Notes: generated by a model from the sequence alone, not told the origin. 64,000 nt of DNA from Arenibacter sp. 6A1 (GCF_012272855.1 NZ_JAAXCQ010000002.1:124001-188000), one strand, 5' to 3'. Positions 8,927 through 17,900 are shown, numbered from the stretch's first letter. A program made the numbers and translations.

Positions 8927-11473
8927 TTAAGCCGAGTTTCTACTAGCGTTGATATTACCATATAAAGAACGTACCACAATCTTTTCGTACAGGTCGGCAA
9001 ACTCCGTTCCCTGACCCATTTTTTGCAAGGCATATTGCTGAATAACCAATAATGGCAACACTATGTTTTCACGAATTTTAATAGACTCTCTAGAAACCTC
9101 TTCTTGCTCCATTAGAATTTTAAAGTCAGAAATAAGCAACAACATTTCTTTAGATAATATATACTCGTCATAAAGAATGTTCCAGAAAGCACCATAGGTT
9201 TTATCATCCTTCATGTAGCTGGTCAGCTCAAAGTAACATTTAGACAAGGACATCATACTGTTAAGCATTAAGGCTCTAAATAAAGGCACTTCATTAAAGA
9301 GCTCCTTTAATTCTTGTAATCTTCCTTGGTCTTTTAAGGTCTTTATCGCGGTCCCAATACCAAAATACCCTGGTACATTTTGTTTTAACTGGCTCCAAGA
9401 CCCAACAAATGAAATGGCTCTTAAGTCGCTTAGTTCCAATTTCTTCTTATTTCCTCTTTTCCCTGGTCTACTACCAATATTTGCCTTTTGGTAATATTTT
9501 AAGGTACTCATGTTTTCTAAGTATGACATAAACATTGGGTGTTGTTTTAGGTTATCATACTTAGTAAAGCTCAGCTCAGACAGCTCTTCCATCAATTCCC
9601 TAGACTCCTTGGTAATGATATTTTCTTTTCCAAAAATATTATTGGACAAGCCTGCCGTTAGCAATTGCTCACAGTTATGAACAAACTGCTCCTTGGTACC
9701 ATAGGTACTGGTAATGGTCTGTCCTTGAATGGTCAATTGAATTTCGTTATTGGCAATATCCTTGGTCTGTGCTGCATAGAATCTATGGGTTTTTCCACCA
9801 CCACGTGCTGGCGGTCCACCACGGCCATCGAAAAATATGGCCTTAATATTGTTCTGGTCACAAACGGCCGATAATCTTTCCTTTGTTTTAAAGATAGACC
9901 AGTTGGCCTTTACATAACCACCATCCTTGGTACCGTCCGAGAACCCAAGCATTATGGTTTGCTTTTTATTACGCTGTTTAAGGTGTGCCTGGTATTCGGG
10001 GATACTAAATAACCCCTTCATGGTGTTTTCTGAGGTATCCATACCGTCCATAGTTTCAAAAAGCGGGATGATATCGAAAGTGATCTTATCAGATTCCCAT
10101 CCACACCATCTAAAGAGACCAAATACAAAAAGTACGGAAAATATATCCTCAGAATTACTAATGGCATATCGGTTACAGCCCTCTTCCCCATTTTTATCCT
10201 GTATGGTCTTAAGCTGACTAATATTTTTAATGGTATCCTTAATGATCGCCTCGTCAAAATCTTCGGCCTTAAGCTCCAAGTTTTTATGAAGTAGTAGGTC
10301 TATCAATTCTGCTTCAGACAATTCATCCAAGCTTTCGGAAATAAGACCGTGTTTTTTAAGCACTGTTTCAACCGTCAGTTTATGAATACTGTGGTCTTGT
10401 CTAATATCTAAGGTAGCAAAATGGGTCTTGAATATCTTAACCTTATCGATTAAGTGCTCCAAATCTTTAAAATATAAACTGTGGTATTTCTCTACCAAAA
10501 TAGCCCTTACCTCTAATAGCGGCGCTATAATCTCATCATAGTCAATAGCTACATCCGCATCGAACATAGATTTGTACAACTTATCCCTAAGCACTGCCAA
10601 CAATTCTTGAACTTCCCTAAAAGTTAACTTTTGCTGCAGTTTTTTAAGGTCGTGGTAGTAACATTTCAGCAAGGTAATCCTTAATTCATTGGCCACATCC
10701 ATAGTACTTTCTGCCGTTACATATGGGTTTCCATCTCTATCGCCGCCTGGCCAAAATCCTAACTTCATAATATTATGATTGTTAAAATCCATGTCGCCAA
10801 CACTCTCTTTTATATGGGCATACAGATCACCAACAGCATCGTAATATACATTTCTTAGAATGTGAATAATATTCTTGGCCTCATCTAATGGGGTTGGTTT
10901 TTTAGAATTGATCAAAGACGTTAACCCTAATTGCTGCAGGGTTAAATCTATGTCGTTGATTTTATCTTCTAATATCAGGGATCTTAGATTCCCGATAATA
11001 TCTAAAACGGCCGGTGTGTAAAACTGGGTCGGGTGGGCGGTCAAAACAATACGCGCACTAAAGGTCGATAGTTTATCGGCTATCTGGTCCCAACTTTTGT
11101 TTTTATCGACTAACTGAAAGTAATCCCTAATAGATAAGGACTTGGAGTGTTTTTGTAGGCTAGGAAAGGCTGCATCCTCTACACTATCGTACAGCACCAC
11201 TTGCCTTTCAACATATTGGATTATACGGAACATAAAATCTATCCTGTCCTTTTCCGAATCTATATTGGCATAATTCTGAAAGAAAGCATCCAAAATCTCT
11301 TGCGGATTTTTTCCAGACTTTAAGCCCTTATCAGACTGATGCATTAATAATGGAATAAGCATCCCTACATTCTCTATATTTTGATACGGCAGGTTAAGGA
11401 ATAGGCTATTATAAATATTAAATTTATTATTGACCGAATTTTTAAACTCTTCTAATCTCTCTGATCGATGCAT
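8927..11473 (-). CDS. ppc: Phosphoenolpyruvate carboxylase
   Basis: 848 residues, slightly shorter than the proteobacterial enzyme. It makes oxaloacetate from PEP and bicarbonate and so replenishes the TCA cycle. The catalytic His147 is in LTAHPTQ. The PEP-binding loop is GGDRDGNP (243-250). Further signatures are MLGFSDGTKDGGY and the glycine-rich loop FFDGRGGPPARGGGKTH. The C-terminus ends in NINASRNSA rather than the RNTG of the E. coli enzyme. The gene is monocistronic, with a 5' leader and a hairpin upstream and a strong terminator downstream. Confidence 0.97.
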   Translation of the reverse strand: MHRSERLEEFKNSVNNKFNIYNSLFLNLPYQNIENVGMLIPLLMHQSDKGLKSGKNPQEILDAFFQNYANIDSEKDRIDFMFRIIQYVERQVVLYDSVEDAAFPSLQKHSKSLSIRDYFQLVDKNKSWDQIADKLSTFSARIVLTAHPTQFYTPAVLDIIGNLRSLILEDKINDIDLTLQQLGLTSLINSKKPTPLDEAKNIIHILRNVYYDAVGDLYAHIKESVGDMDFNNHNIMKLGFWPGGDRDGNPYVTAESTMDVANELRITLLKCYYHDLKKLQQKLTFREVQELLAVLRDKLYKSMFDADVAIDYDEIIAPLLEVRAILVEKYHSLYFKDLEHLIDKVKIFKTHFATLDIRQDHSIHKLTVETVLKKHGLISESLDELSEAELIDLLLHKNLELKAEDFDEAIIKDTIKNISQLKTIQDKNGEEGCNRYAISNSEDIFSVLFVFGLFRWCGWESDKITFDIIPLFETMDGMDTSENTMKGLFSIPEYQAHLKQRNKKQTIMLGFSDGTKDGGYVKANWSIFKTKERLSAVCDQNNIKAIFFDGRGGPPARGGGKTHRFYAAQTKDIANNEIQLTIQGQTITSTYGTKEQFVHNCEQLLTAGLSNNIFGKENIITKESRELMEELSELSFTKYDNLKQHPMFMSYLENMSTLKYYQKANIGSRPGKRGNKKKLELSDLRAISFVGSWSQLKQNVPGYFGIGTAIKTLKDQGRLQELKELFNEVPLFRALMLNSMMSLSKCYFELTSYMKDDKTYGAFWNILYDEYILSKEMLLLISDFKILMEQEEVSRESIKIRENIVLPLLVIQQYALQKMGQGTEFADLYEKIVVRSLYGNINASRNSA

Positions 11474-11689
11474 ATTTGTATTTTCATTGTATTGAATTTT
11501 TTCATGCCTACATCATCTAGGCATATAGATTTCAATAATTAATTATTAAAAAAATTTTATCAGGACCAATTCCACGCAACTTACTATCAAAATTTAGGAC
11601 TGTCCCCACAAATCTAGTTGATTTAACAACATAAATTTCTTCCTAGGGGAGTAGATTATTAGTTTTATCAAAACTTTTTAAATCGACCC

Positions 11690-11722
11690 AAATTTTATCA
11701 TTTACATATAGTGTTCCCAAAA
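11690..11722 (-). promoter_or_regulatory. Candidate promoter for ppc
   Basis: On the minus strand TTTTG (11718-11722) is followed after about 19-20 bases by TAAAATTTG (11690-11698). This resembles the Bacteroidota TTG / TAnnTTTG pair with one extra base in the -7 box. It would give a leader of roughly 210 bases before the ppc ATG. Confidence 0.35.
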
Positions 11723-11752
11723 GAGTCTTTTCCTACGAAGGCTCTTTTTTTT
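11719..11752. terminator. Hairpin with T-tract upstream of ppc
   Basis: The arms AAAAGAGTCTT and AAGGCTCTTTT pair with one G-U across a short loop, and a run of T follows on the plus strand. No plus-strand gene lies upstream, so it may end antisense or read-through transcription. It overlaps the -33 side of the candidate ppc promoter. Confidence 0.4.
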
Positions 11753-11842
11753 TGAGTATCCTACGGTACATTTTTACCCCGGCCTTTAAAAAACCACCTT
11801 GGGATTATTGTCGTTAGATACTAGGGGAAGCCTTTCTATTGT

Positions 11843-11863
11843 GTGATAAGATTATCACTTTTT
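11843..11863 (+). other. Short perfect inverted repeat followed by T-run
   Basis: GTGATAA (11843-11849) and TTATCAC (11852-11858) flank a 2-base centre, and TTTTT follows. It could be an operator-like palindrome or a weak terminator. No gene is close enough to decide. Confidence 0.25.
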
Positions 11864-12082
11864 CGCCAAGAAAACAAAAGAATATCTAAAGACAACATTC
11901 GCAGGAATAATAGTTGCAACCATAACGGAATGGGGCCAATTCCAAAAATAAGGCCTTCTTTTAGAAGGACAAAATTATGCCCGATAATTCGACCCCTCCT
12001 TACCAGATAATGTAAAAAATGTAATGATTTTGCTAGTACGTCCCCTCAATCCCAAATTCCTAGCGTTTTAGAATTATTATTT
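11864..12082. other. Intergenic stretch between the ppc leader and the repeat
   Basis: Part of an 850-base gene-free interval between ppc and the PAP2 gene. Apart from the hairpins and the 80-bp repeat listed separately, I see nothing that reads as a gene or RNA. Confidence 0.35.
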
Positions 12083-12162
12083 GGGCGTTCCCTCCTTCGT
12101 CGGTCAGGCACTACGCTGTATCCCTTGCTGCGCTACGGGGATGCCGCTGCGGTCCCTAACGC
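12083..12162 (+). repeat. 80-bp dispersed structured repeat, copy B
   Basis: Same length and ends as copies A and C, here on the plus strand (GGGCGTTCCC to CCCTAACGC). Differences from the other copies cluster in the middle, while the two ends are invariant. Confidence 0.85.
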
Positions 12163-12324
12163 ATTACAGCGCCCATATAAACTTATTGCCGTGCATATGA
12201 CCACAAATCCGTTCCCAAAAAATCAGAGAGAAAGCAAAAGGGAGCTTGTAGTTATAAAGATGTAAACGGCTAGATGCAAATAATGACACCTCAGTTTCAA
12301 ATCCAATACATAAGACAGAAAACA

Positions 12325-13173
12325 CTAAAAACTACCGCGCAGCCCTACACTTCCGGGCCCCATATGAAGGCTCCAATTAATTTTATCCTTTGAAAATTGG
12401 TTGGGATATCTTTCTCGATTAAGATACTTATCTATTGAATCTACCACCACAACACTCATGGCAACACTCAATGCCACATCGGTTAGCCAATGTGCCCCGC
12501 TCCATAACCTAGAAACAGGAGAAACGAGTCCTAGGGCGTAAATACCACCCTTCACCCAAGGATCATTAAACTGCTTCCCTATGGCATAAGCCGTGGTAAA
12601 GGACAGAATGGTATGCCCAGACGGAAAACTGTGATAAACAGCCTCCTTGCTAAAAGGCTCAAAACTCCCCTTGCCCTCATTGGCTATAGGTCTTGCACGC
12701 CCTACAATGGTTTTACTCAAGGTTTGAAGCAATCCTACCGTGACGCCCGAAGAAACTAATAGCACCCCTGTTTTTCTGATTTTTTCATTTTTGGTAAACA
12801 GTCCAAGCGCATAAATCCCACCGCTTAGGCCATAATTATATAGTGGTTTGCCAAAATAATACCCTGCATCCTTAATAAGGCCAGGCACATGCTCTTCCTG
12901 ATCCCGAAACCAAGGAGAACTATTTTCATCAAAAGTATACAATATACCGGTCCCTAGTACAATAGCCCCTGCGGTTAAAAAATCGTCTTTCCCCCATTGT
13001 AAAGGTCTAGAATACGCATGTTTAAATCCGCCAAAGACACTCTTGCCATCATAAGCCATCAGCTCCCATGTAGTCAGGGAATCCTGATCTTTCGTCTGTG
13101 CCCCCGCCTTAGGGAGCACCATAAGGAAGGTAAGACTAAAAACGAACACTCTAAGAACTGGTTTAATATTCAT
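12325..13173 (-). CDS. Secreted or envelope PAP2-family phosphatase
   Basis: I take the start as the ATG at 13173, because it gives a normal signal peptide (KPVLRVFVFSLTFLMV to AGAQ); the frame is open upstream to 13221. The three PAP2 motifs are present: KTIVGRARP (K-x6-RP), SFPSGHT (PSGH) and SRLWSGAHWLTD (SR-x5-H-x3-D). Members dephosphorylate lipid phosphates such as undecaprenyl pyrophosphate or phosphatidate. A periplasmic active site is expected. The exact substrate is unknown. The 3' side is bounded by a long non-coding interval. Confidence 0.9.
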   Translation of the reverse strand: MNIKPVLRVFVFSLTFLMVLPKAGAQTKDQDSLTTWELMAYDGKSVFGGFKHAYSRPLQWGKDDFLTAGAIVLGTGILYTFDENSSPWFRDQEEHVPGLIKDAGYYFGKPLYNYGLSGGIYALGLFTKNEKIRKTGVLLVSSGVTVGLLQTLSKTIVGRARPIANEGKGSFEPFSKEAVYHSFPSGHTILSFTTAYAIGKQFNDPWVKGGIYALGLVSPVSRLWSGAHWLTDVALSVAMSVVVVDSIDKYLNRERYPNQFSKDKINWSLHMGPGSVGLRGSF

Positions 13174-13256
13174 CAAAATAGCTTTTGCATTAATTTTACA
13201 AAATAACGAAATAGGCATCAAACTTGATCTAAAAAAGTCATTTTCATTATACCCGT

Positions 13257-15737
13257 TTATTTAATCTCTTTGGACTCGGAGGCATTTACAAAAAGAACGT
13301 TCCCAATTTGTTCATAGCCATCAAAAGCCTTGGAACCTACATGCTCAACCCCTTTTTCAATAAACCCTACAATGGTCAAATCGGCATTCTTAGATTTTTC
13401 ATTGATAATATTTTTGATACTACTGGCAGATTTTTGAGCAATAAATTCGATGTTTTTTGGAGCTATGGGCAGTTGCCCATTTTGAATCAGAAGAAAAAGT
13501 CGTTCCCGCTCCTCTGTAATGGAATCTTCAGGAAAAATAGCGTAAATCTTAATGGTAGCTTCTTTCCAATCCGGATGCCCCAACAAGATGTAGGCAAGCA
13601 AGATCATAAGGTTAGCATTATCAAAATCATAAGGAGAAATCCAAAGATGTATTTGTTTTTTCAACCCAAAACCCCTTTCCGAACTAGCCAGAATAATAAG
13701 ATCAAAGTCCACCGATTTAATAAGCCCTAAATTATCGACAATATCCTTGAGATTGTCCGGATGGCTTTTGTGATACTCAAAGAGCAGCAAGTTGTTTTCC
13801 TTCCCGGCAATTCCCGGCAGTTGAATAATCTGGGCAACGGTAGAGGTAAAAGAAGGAGAAACCATGGTATCGATAAAAACATTGCTCTTGCTAACATCTG
13901 CCATGGCTATCAATTCTTTTTTACAGCGGGCGGCCTCTATATTACTCTCTTTGGACAAGTACCCTTTAATATAATGAATATAGGTTCCAAAACCGTGTCT
14001 ATAGGCTATCCAGCGCAACAGCTGAAAGGCCGAGAACCTTTTAAAACTATCTTCGGAAATGGCAATGGCAGAAGGCCGCCAACTTTGCGTTTGTTCCTTC
14101 TCTGTCTTTTGAAGGAAGACCTGCATTTGCCTACTGAGCTGAAAAATCACCCCTTGAAAAATAACGGCAAGGTTTCTTTTGTCCTGATTATAATACATCA
14201 CAGACACAAATAGGACCATAATCAATATAATGGCTACCGCTGCATACCCGGCGTTCATAAAAAACATCAAGGCAAAGCAACTCAGTGCCCCAAACAGGGA
14301 AACATACCAACGCGACTTAAATTTGGGCCTATACGAAGGATCCGCGGCAAAATGGTTCAAAAAAGAAATCATGCACAGCGAACCATAGGTAACCATAAAA
14401 AACATGGAAATGATCTGAGCCACGCTATCCAGGGCACCTATTAGAATAAAAAGCCCAGCAATTAAAATGGTTATCACGGAAGCATTATAAGGTTCCTCTT
14501 TTTTTCCTTTTCCCTTGGACAACCAATTATTGAATTTTGGGGTGGGAAAAATACCATCCCTGGCAATAGCCTGTAGGGTACGGGGAGCCACCATAATACT
14601 CCCCAATGCCGAAGAAATTGTTGCGGCAGCCAACCCCAGGGGTATTAACCACCAGCCCTGCCACGCTATGTCTGCCATGATCAATCGCGAAGTATCGGCC
14701 AATTCCTCTGGCGGAGCAGAAACGGTCAGTTTCCAGGCTATTAAAAAATACATGAGCATTCCACATAGGGTAGCGGCCAATGTTCCTAGCGGAATAGACC
14801 TTCCCGGATTCTTCAAATCGCCGGATAGGCCTACCCCGGCGGTCATCCCGGTAAAAGCGGGAAAAATGATAGAAAAAACTATAAAAAAGCCTATCGCTTC
14901 GGGAAGCCCGTTCTCATTTTCGTTTTTTCCTTCCTCCCCAACTGGGGTTTGCAGCGTTTTGTTGGCTATCTCGTCTCCTTCAAGGGTATCTGAAGGCAAT
15001 GCATTGCTATACGATATGGTAGCAGCATCCTTGCCTACACTTTCTGATTGTCCTATAATATTCTTCAAAGACTCATTGGGATTGAACTCACTGTTACGAC
15101 TATATTCCGTAGTTCCCATAAAAAAGGCCAATAGTGAAATCCCCAACACCGTTACAACCGTATAAAGAAGCTTGACCCCAAGGTCTGCTCCTTTGGTCAA
15201 CATAACATAGGTAAGCAGCAATAGTCCCGGAATACCGATGGTTTGTTTCTGCCGCAACAGCCATTGCAACCAATCTGGCATCGCCAAGGTCGCCATCAGC
15301 CAATCTAGGAAAACGGTAAATGCTTCCGAAAAGGCCATCACGTAAAAAGCGACACTTATAGCCTGAGACAGATAAAGGGCAATCCCGATGGTAGCACCGA
15401 TGACCAATCCAAAGGAGCGCGAAATAATATAATACTCCCCTCCTCCTTCTACTTTTTGGTTGGTTGCTATTTCTGCAATGGCCATTGCCGTGGGAATAGT
15501 CACCGCATGCCCAATTAAAATAAGGCCTACAGCTCCCAAAAACCCAACCTGCCCTACGGCAAACCCAAACCGGAGAAACAGTATCGCTCCTAATATAGTG
15601 GCTATGGCCGTGAAAAAAACGGGAGCAGTCCCGAAAGTCTGGACTTTATTATCGAAGTGCTGCTGCATTGGCTTTAAGGCTTGGTTTCTGTTATGGCTAA
15701 ACTTCTGACCCTCCGATTTTGGGCCGTAAAAGGACAT
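13257..15737 (-). CDS. SLC12-type amino acid/cation-chloride cotransporter-like permease
   Basis: 826 residues: an APC-superfamily membrane core (about residues 35-530, roughly 12 helices) followed by a soluble C-terminal region of about 290 residues like that of cation-chloride cotransporters (ends NVLFVNASESKEIK). The first helices contain GTAPVFFTAIATILGAILFLRFGFAVG and GGGEYYIISRSFG, typical of this bacterial SLC12 branch. The transported ion or amino acid cannot be deduced. A Met at residue 24 (15668) is an alternative start; the longer form is kept because no signal decides between them. It is monocistronic as far as can be seen. Confidence 0.85.
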   Translation of the reverse strand: MSFYGPKSEGQKFSHNRNQALKPMQQHFDNKVQTFGTAPVFFTAIATILGAILFLRFGFAVGQVGFLGAVGLILIGHAVTIPTAMAIAEIATNQKVEGGGEYYIISRSFGLVIGATIGIALYLSQAISVAFYVMAFSEAFTVFLDWLMATLAMPDWLQWLLRQKQTIGIPGLLLLTYVMLTKGADLGVKLLYTVVTVLGISLLAFFMGTTEYSRNSEFNPNESLKNIIGQSESVGKDAATISYSNALPSDTLEGDEIANKTLQTPVGEEGKNENENGLPEAIGFFIVFSIIFPAFTGMTAGVGLSGDLKNPGRSIPLGTLAATLCGMLMYFLIAWKLTVSAPPEELADTSRLIMADIAWQGWWLIPLGLAAATISSALGSIMVAPRTLQAIARDGIFPTPKFNNWLSKGKGKKEEPYNASVITILIAGLFILIGALDSVAQIISMFFMVTYGSLCMISFLNHFAADPSYRPKFKSRWYVSLFGALSCFALMFFMNAGYAAVAIILIMVLFVSVMYYNQDKRNLAVIFQGVIFQLSRQMQVFLQKTEKEQTQSWRPSAIAISEDSFKRFSAFQLLRWIAYRHGFGTYIHYIKGYLSKESNIEAARCKKELIAMADVSKSNVFIDTMVSPSFTSTVAQIIQLPGIAGKENNLLLFEYHKSHPDNLKDIVDNLGLIKSVDFDLIILASSERGFGLKKQIHLWISPYDFDNANLMILLAYILLGHPDWKEATIKIYAIFPEDSITEERERLFLLIQNGQLPIAPKNIEFIAQKSASSIKNIINEKSKNADLTIVGFIEKGVEHVGSKAFDGYEQIGNVLFVNASESKEIK

Positions 15738-15968
15738 TCCCTAGAAAAGGGATCAAGATCAATATAAAAAAGCAGCACGCATCCTTGGCCACTACCTCAA
15801 AGGAAGGATAGTTAAGAGCGCCCAATAATTACGTACCTAGGTACTAACAAGATACAAAAAGGGCCACAATTTATGATTTTAAGGAAGATTTTATAATGCT
15901 AGTCGTTAAGAAAGAGCAGATTAACGATACTACTGGTGTTGATGTTAGGTATCAAAACCATTAAAATC

Positions 15969-16000
15969 AAAAAAGCCCTCAACTTTCGTTGAAGGCTTTT
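15969..16000 (-). terminator. Terminator of tRNA-Asp, left copy
   Basis: A 13-bp stem (15971-15983 with 15988-16000, one G-U) and a 4-base loop are followed by six U residues on the minus strand, just past the tRNA 3' end. Confidence 0.85.
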
Positions 16001-16010
16001 AATTTGCTAG

Positions 16011-16084
16011 CGGTCCGGACGGGACTCGAACCCGCGACCCCCTGCGTGACAGGCAGGTATTCTAACCAACTGAACTACCGAACC
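16011..16084 (-). tRNA. tRNA-Asp(GTC), left copy
   Basis: The acceptor arm GGTTCGG/CCGGACC pairs over 7 bp with one G-U. The anticodon arm is CCTGC-CTGTCAC-GCAGG with anticodon GTC, and the T arm carries GGTTCGAGTCC. The discriminator is G, and CCA is not encoded. Its sequence is identical to the right copy. Its -7 box (TATATTTG, 16102-16109) is intact but the -33 element is missing, so expression may be weak. Confidence 0.97.
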
Positions 16085-16260
16085 GTTGCGCTTAGCGAGT
16101 GCAAATATAAGACGCTTTTTCGATTATGACACGCTTTTTTAAAAAAAATTTTAATATTTTTTTTGGATATCAGAACCTCAGCTACTTATCCTAAAAAAGA
16201 AACTTTCTAAGATCGTAAAATCCATTGTCAGAAAAGTAAAAATATAGAATTCTTCCTATT

Positions 16261-16532
16261 TAGACTCTCGAATATTTTTGACTAAACCCAAAATCCCACA
16301 ACTTTTGACTTGATCCGCTTTAAGAGCTTCCAAACTGTAGCCAACAGGATTAGTATTAATTACAGGTCAATCCTAAATTATTTTATCAATAGGAGCACCA
16401 ACGCATCGGCAGAATCCTTCAACGCCAAGATCAAGGCATTTAGGGCACAGTTCAGAGGCGTGAAAAATGTAGAATTCCTTTTTTATAGATTAACCACAAT
16501 TTTTGCATAAATACAACAATTGGTCTTGATCC
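16261..16532 (+). mobile_element. Rearranged remnant of an ISL3/ISAon1-type insertion sequence
   Basis: Two pieces of an IS related to the complete one at 56243-57720 are joined. 16261-16316 matches the terminal 57 bases of that IS (ending CACAACTTTTGACTTGATCC, the inverted repeat). 16317-16532 matches the 3' part of its transposase gene plus the first 25 or so bases after the stop. In the intact IS the order is the reverse: coding end first, then terminal repeat. The N-terminal four fifths of the transposase is absent. Confidence 0.85.
16317..16510 (+). pseudogene. C-terminal fragment of ISL3-family transposase
   Basis: About 64 codons, almost identical to the last 60 residues of the transposase at 56327-57313 (shared YRSILNYFINRSTNASAESF, then KIKAFRAQFRGVKNVEF). 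The catalytic Glu of the DDE set is included but both Asp residues are missing, so it cannot be active. Confidence 0.9.
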
Positions 16533-16540
16533 TTGAAAAA

Positions 16541-16631
16541 GCGTTAGCTATTGCAGCGGCATCCTTTTTTAGAGGGCCAGGGGACCTTTAAAAAAGATAC
16601 AGCGGAAAGAGCGACCCGATAGGGGAACGCC
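16541..16631 (+). repeat. 91-bp divergent relative of the 80-bp structured repeat
   Basis: It begins GCGTTAG and ends GGGGAACGCC, like the reverse of copies B and C. The inner order GCGGCATCC, stem, GATACAGC, GAGCGACCC, GGGAACGCC parallels copy A. The inner stem here is CTTTTTTA/TAAAAAAG instead of a C/G-rich one. The shared architecture with different bases is what a conserved RNA or DNA hairpin would show. Confidence 0.65.
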
Positions 16632-16700
16632 ATTATATACATGGATTTTTAAAACCTCAGCATTTGTAAAGGATGCCACCACTCCAAAACAGCTAAAATC

Positions 16701-16732
16701 AAAAAAGCCCTCAACTTTCGTTGAAGGCTTTT
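16701..16732 (-). terminator. Terminator of tRNA-Asp, right copy
   Basis: Identical hairpin and U-run to the left copy. Confidence 0.85.
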
Positions 16733-16742
16733 AATTTGCTAG

Positions 16743-16816
16743 CGGTCCGGACGGGACTCGAACCCGCGACCCCCTGCGTGACAGGCAGGTATTCTAACCA
16801 ACTGAACTACCGAACC
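16743..16816 (-). tRNA. tRNA-Asp(GTC), right copy
   Basis: Identical to the tRNA at 16011-16084, with anticodon GTC in CTGTCAC. It is preceded by a complete Bacteroidota promoter, so it is probably the main expressed copy. Confidence 0.97.
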
Positions 16817-16833
16817 GTTGCGCTTAGCGAGTG

Positions 16834-16864
16834 CAAATATAAGACGCTTTTTCAATTAGACAAA
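16834..16864 (-). promoter_or_regulatory. Promoter of tRNA-Asp, right copy
   Basis: On the minus strand TTTG (16861-16864), a 19-base spacer and TATATTTG (16834-16841) match the Bacteroidota consensus exactly, 17 bases before the tRNA. Confidence 0.8.
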
Positions 16865-16890
16865 CATTTTTAGAATTTATTTTATCACTT

Positions 16891-17820
16891 TTACTTAAAA
16901 TTATTGCGCTCTATTAAATAGGTATTCATAACCTTCACAAAATCAGCATTTATATCCGTTTCCACATATTTTATTTTATACTGCGCACATTTTAATTTTA
17001 AGGCATTAAAATAGGCCTCAAGTTTATTTTGATAATTTTCCTTTACATCATCGGCATATAAATCGATGAAATTTCCGCTTTCTACATCTAAAAACCGCTT
17101 GGGAGTATTCTCAAAATTAAAGTGATATTCCTTTTCCTTATCCATCAAATGAAATAATACCACCTGGTGCTTATTATATTTTAAGTGCCGCAAGGCATCG
17201 AACAACTTATCTTCGTCCTTGGAAGATTGCAGCATATCTGTGAACAAGATCACTAAACTTCTTCGCTTTATCTTTTCTGCAATTTGATGTAAATAGGTAT
17301 AGGTATCGGTCTCCTTGGGCGGAGCGGTATCCGTGCTGACTTCCGACAATTTTGCCAAAAGCATCTGATGGTGCCTTTCACTACTCTTTTCCGAGGCGTA
17401 ATAATGGTAGCTATCAGAGTATATACTTAGCCCTATAGCGTCTCTTTGTTTTTTTAAAATATTCATTAAAACAGCAATGGCCAATACCCCGAATCCGATC
17501 TTATTAAGGTTTTGAAGATTTAGATTCTTTTGCTGCGGATAATACATGGAAGCAGAATTGTCCAATATCATATGACAACGAAGATTGGTCTCTTCTTCAT
17601 AACGCTTGGTGTACAATTTATCTGTTTTAGCATACAGCTTCCAATCTATGTGCTTGGTACTCTCGCCCACATTATAGATTTTATGCTCTGCAAATTCGGC
17701 AGAAAACCCATGAAATGGACTTTTATGAATCCCACTGACAAACCCCTCTACCACCTGATTGGCCAAAAACTCTAAATTCTGGAACAAATGGGCCTTATGT
17801 AATTCCGATTGTATGTTCAT
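16891..17820 (-). CDS. DUF58 domain protein (vWA-like)
   Basis: 309 residues. The DUF58 signature is visible at about residues 40-85 (YNVGESTKHIDWKLYAKTDKLY), followed by a von Willebrand A-like fold with a MIDAS-type start MILDNSASMY. Proteins of this family usually sit beside MoxR ATPases and are thought to help assemble membrane complexes. No MoxR gene is nearby here, so this looks like a stand-alone copy. No signal peptide is seen. Its function is unknown. Confidence 0.85.
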   Translation of the reverse strand: MNIQSELHKAHLFQNLEFLANQVVEGFVSGIHKSPFHGFSAEFAEHKIYNVGESTKHIDWKLYAKTDKLYTKRYEEETNLRCHMILDNSASMYYPQQKNLNLQNLNKIGFGVLAIAVLMNILKKQRDAIGLSIYSDSYHYYASEKSSERHHQMLLAKLSEVSTDTAPPKETDTYTYLHQIAEKIKRRSLVILFTDMLQSSKDEDKLFDALRHLKYNKHQVVLFHLMDKEKEYHFNFENTPKRFLDVESGNFIDLYADDVKENYQNKLEAYFNALKLKCAQYKIKYVETDINADFVKVMNTYLIERNNFK

Positions 17821-17900
17821 AATGCAATTAAAGGTTAAAAGATACCGAATTTAACTGCCTTTTGCAATAGGATCCCCTAGATAGAATACCTGAAAACAGG

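Larger units (their letters stand above)
15962..16121. repeat. 160-bp perfect direct repeat, left copy (tRNA-Asp unit)
   Basis: Identical base for base to 16694-16853 (offset 732). It contains the tRNA-Asp gene, its terminator and the -7 box of its promoter. Similarity ends just before the -33 region, so this copy lacks the TTTG element that the right copy has. Confidence 0.95.
16694..16853. repeat. 160-bp perfect direct repeat, right copy (tRNA-Asp unit)
   Basis: Partner of 15962-16121. Together the two copies bracket 572 bases of mobile DNA. This copy keeps a full promoter and so is probably the original. Confidence 0.95.

Noticed and set aside
14515-15165. 216-codon frame on plus strand
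   Set aside because: It is antisense to the SLC12-type transporter, whose own frame has clear family motifs. The opposite frame is a codon-use shadow.
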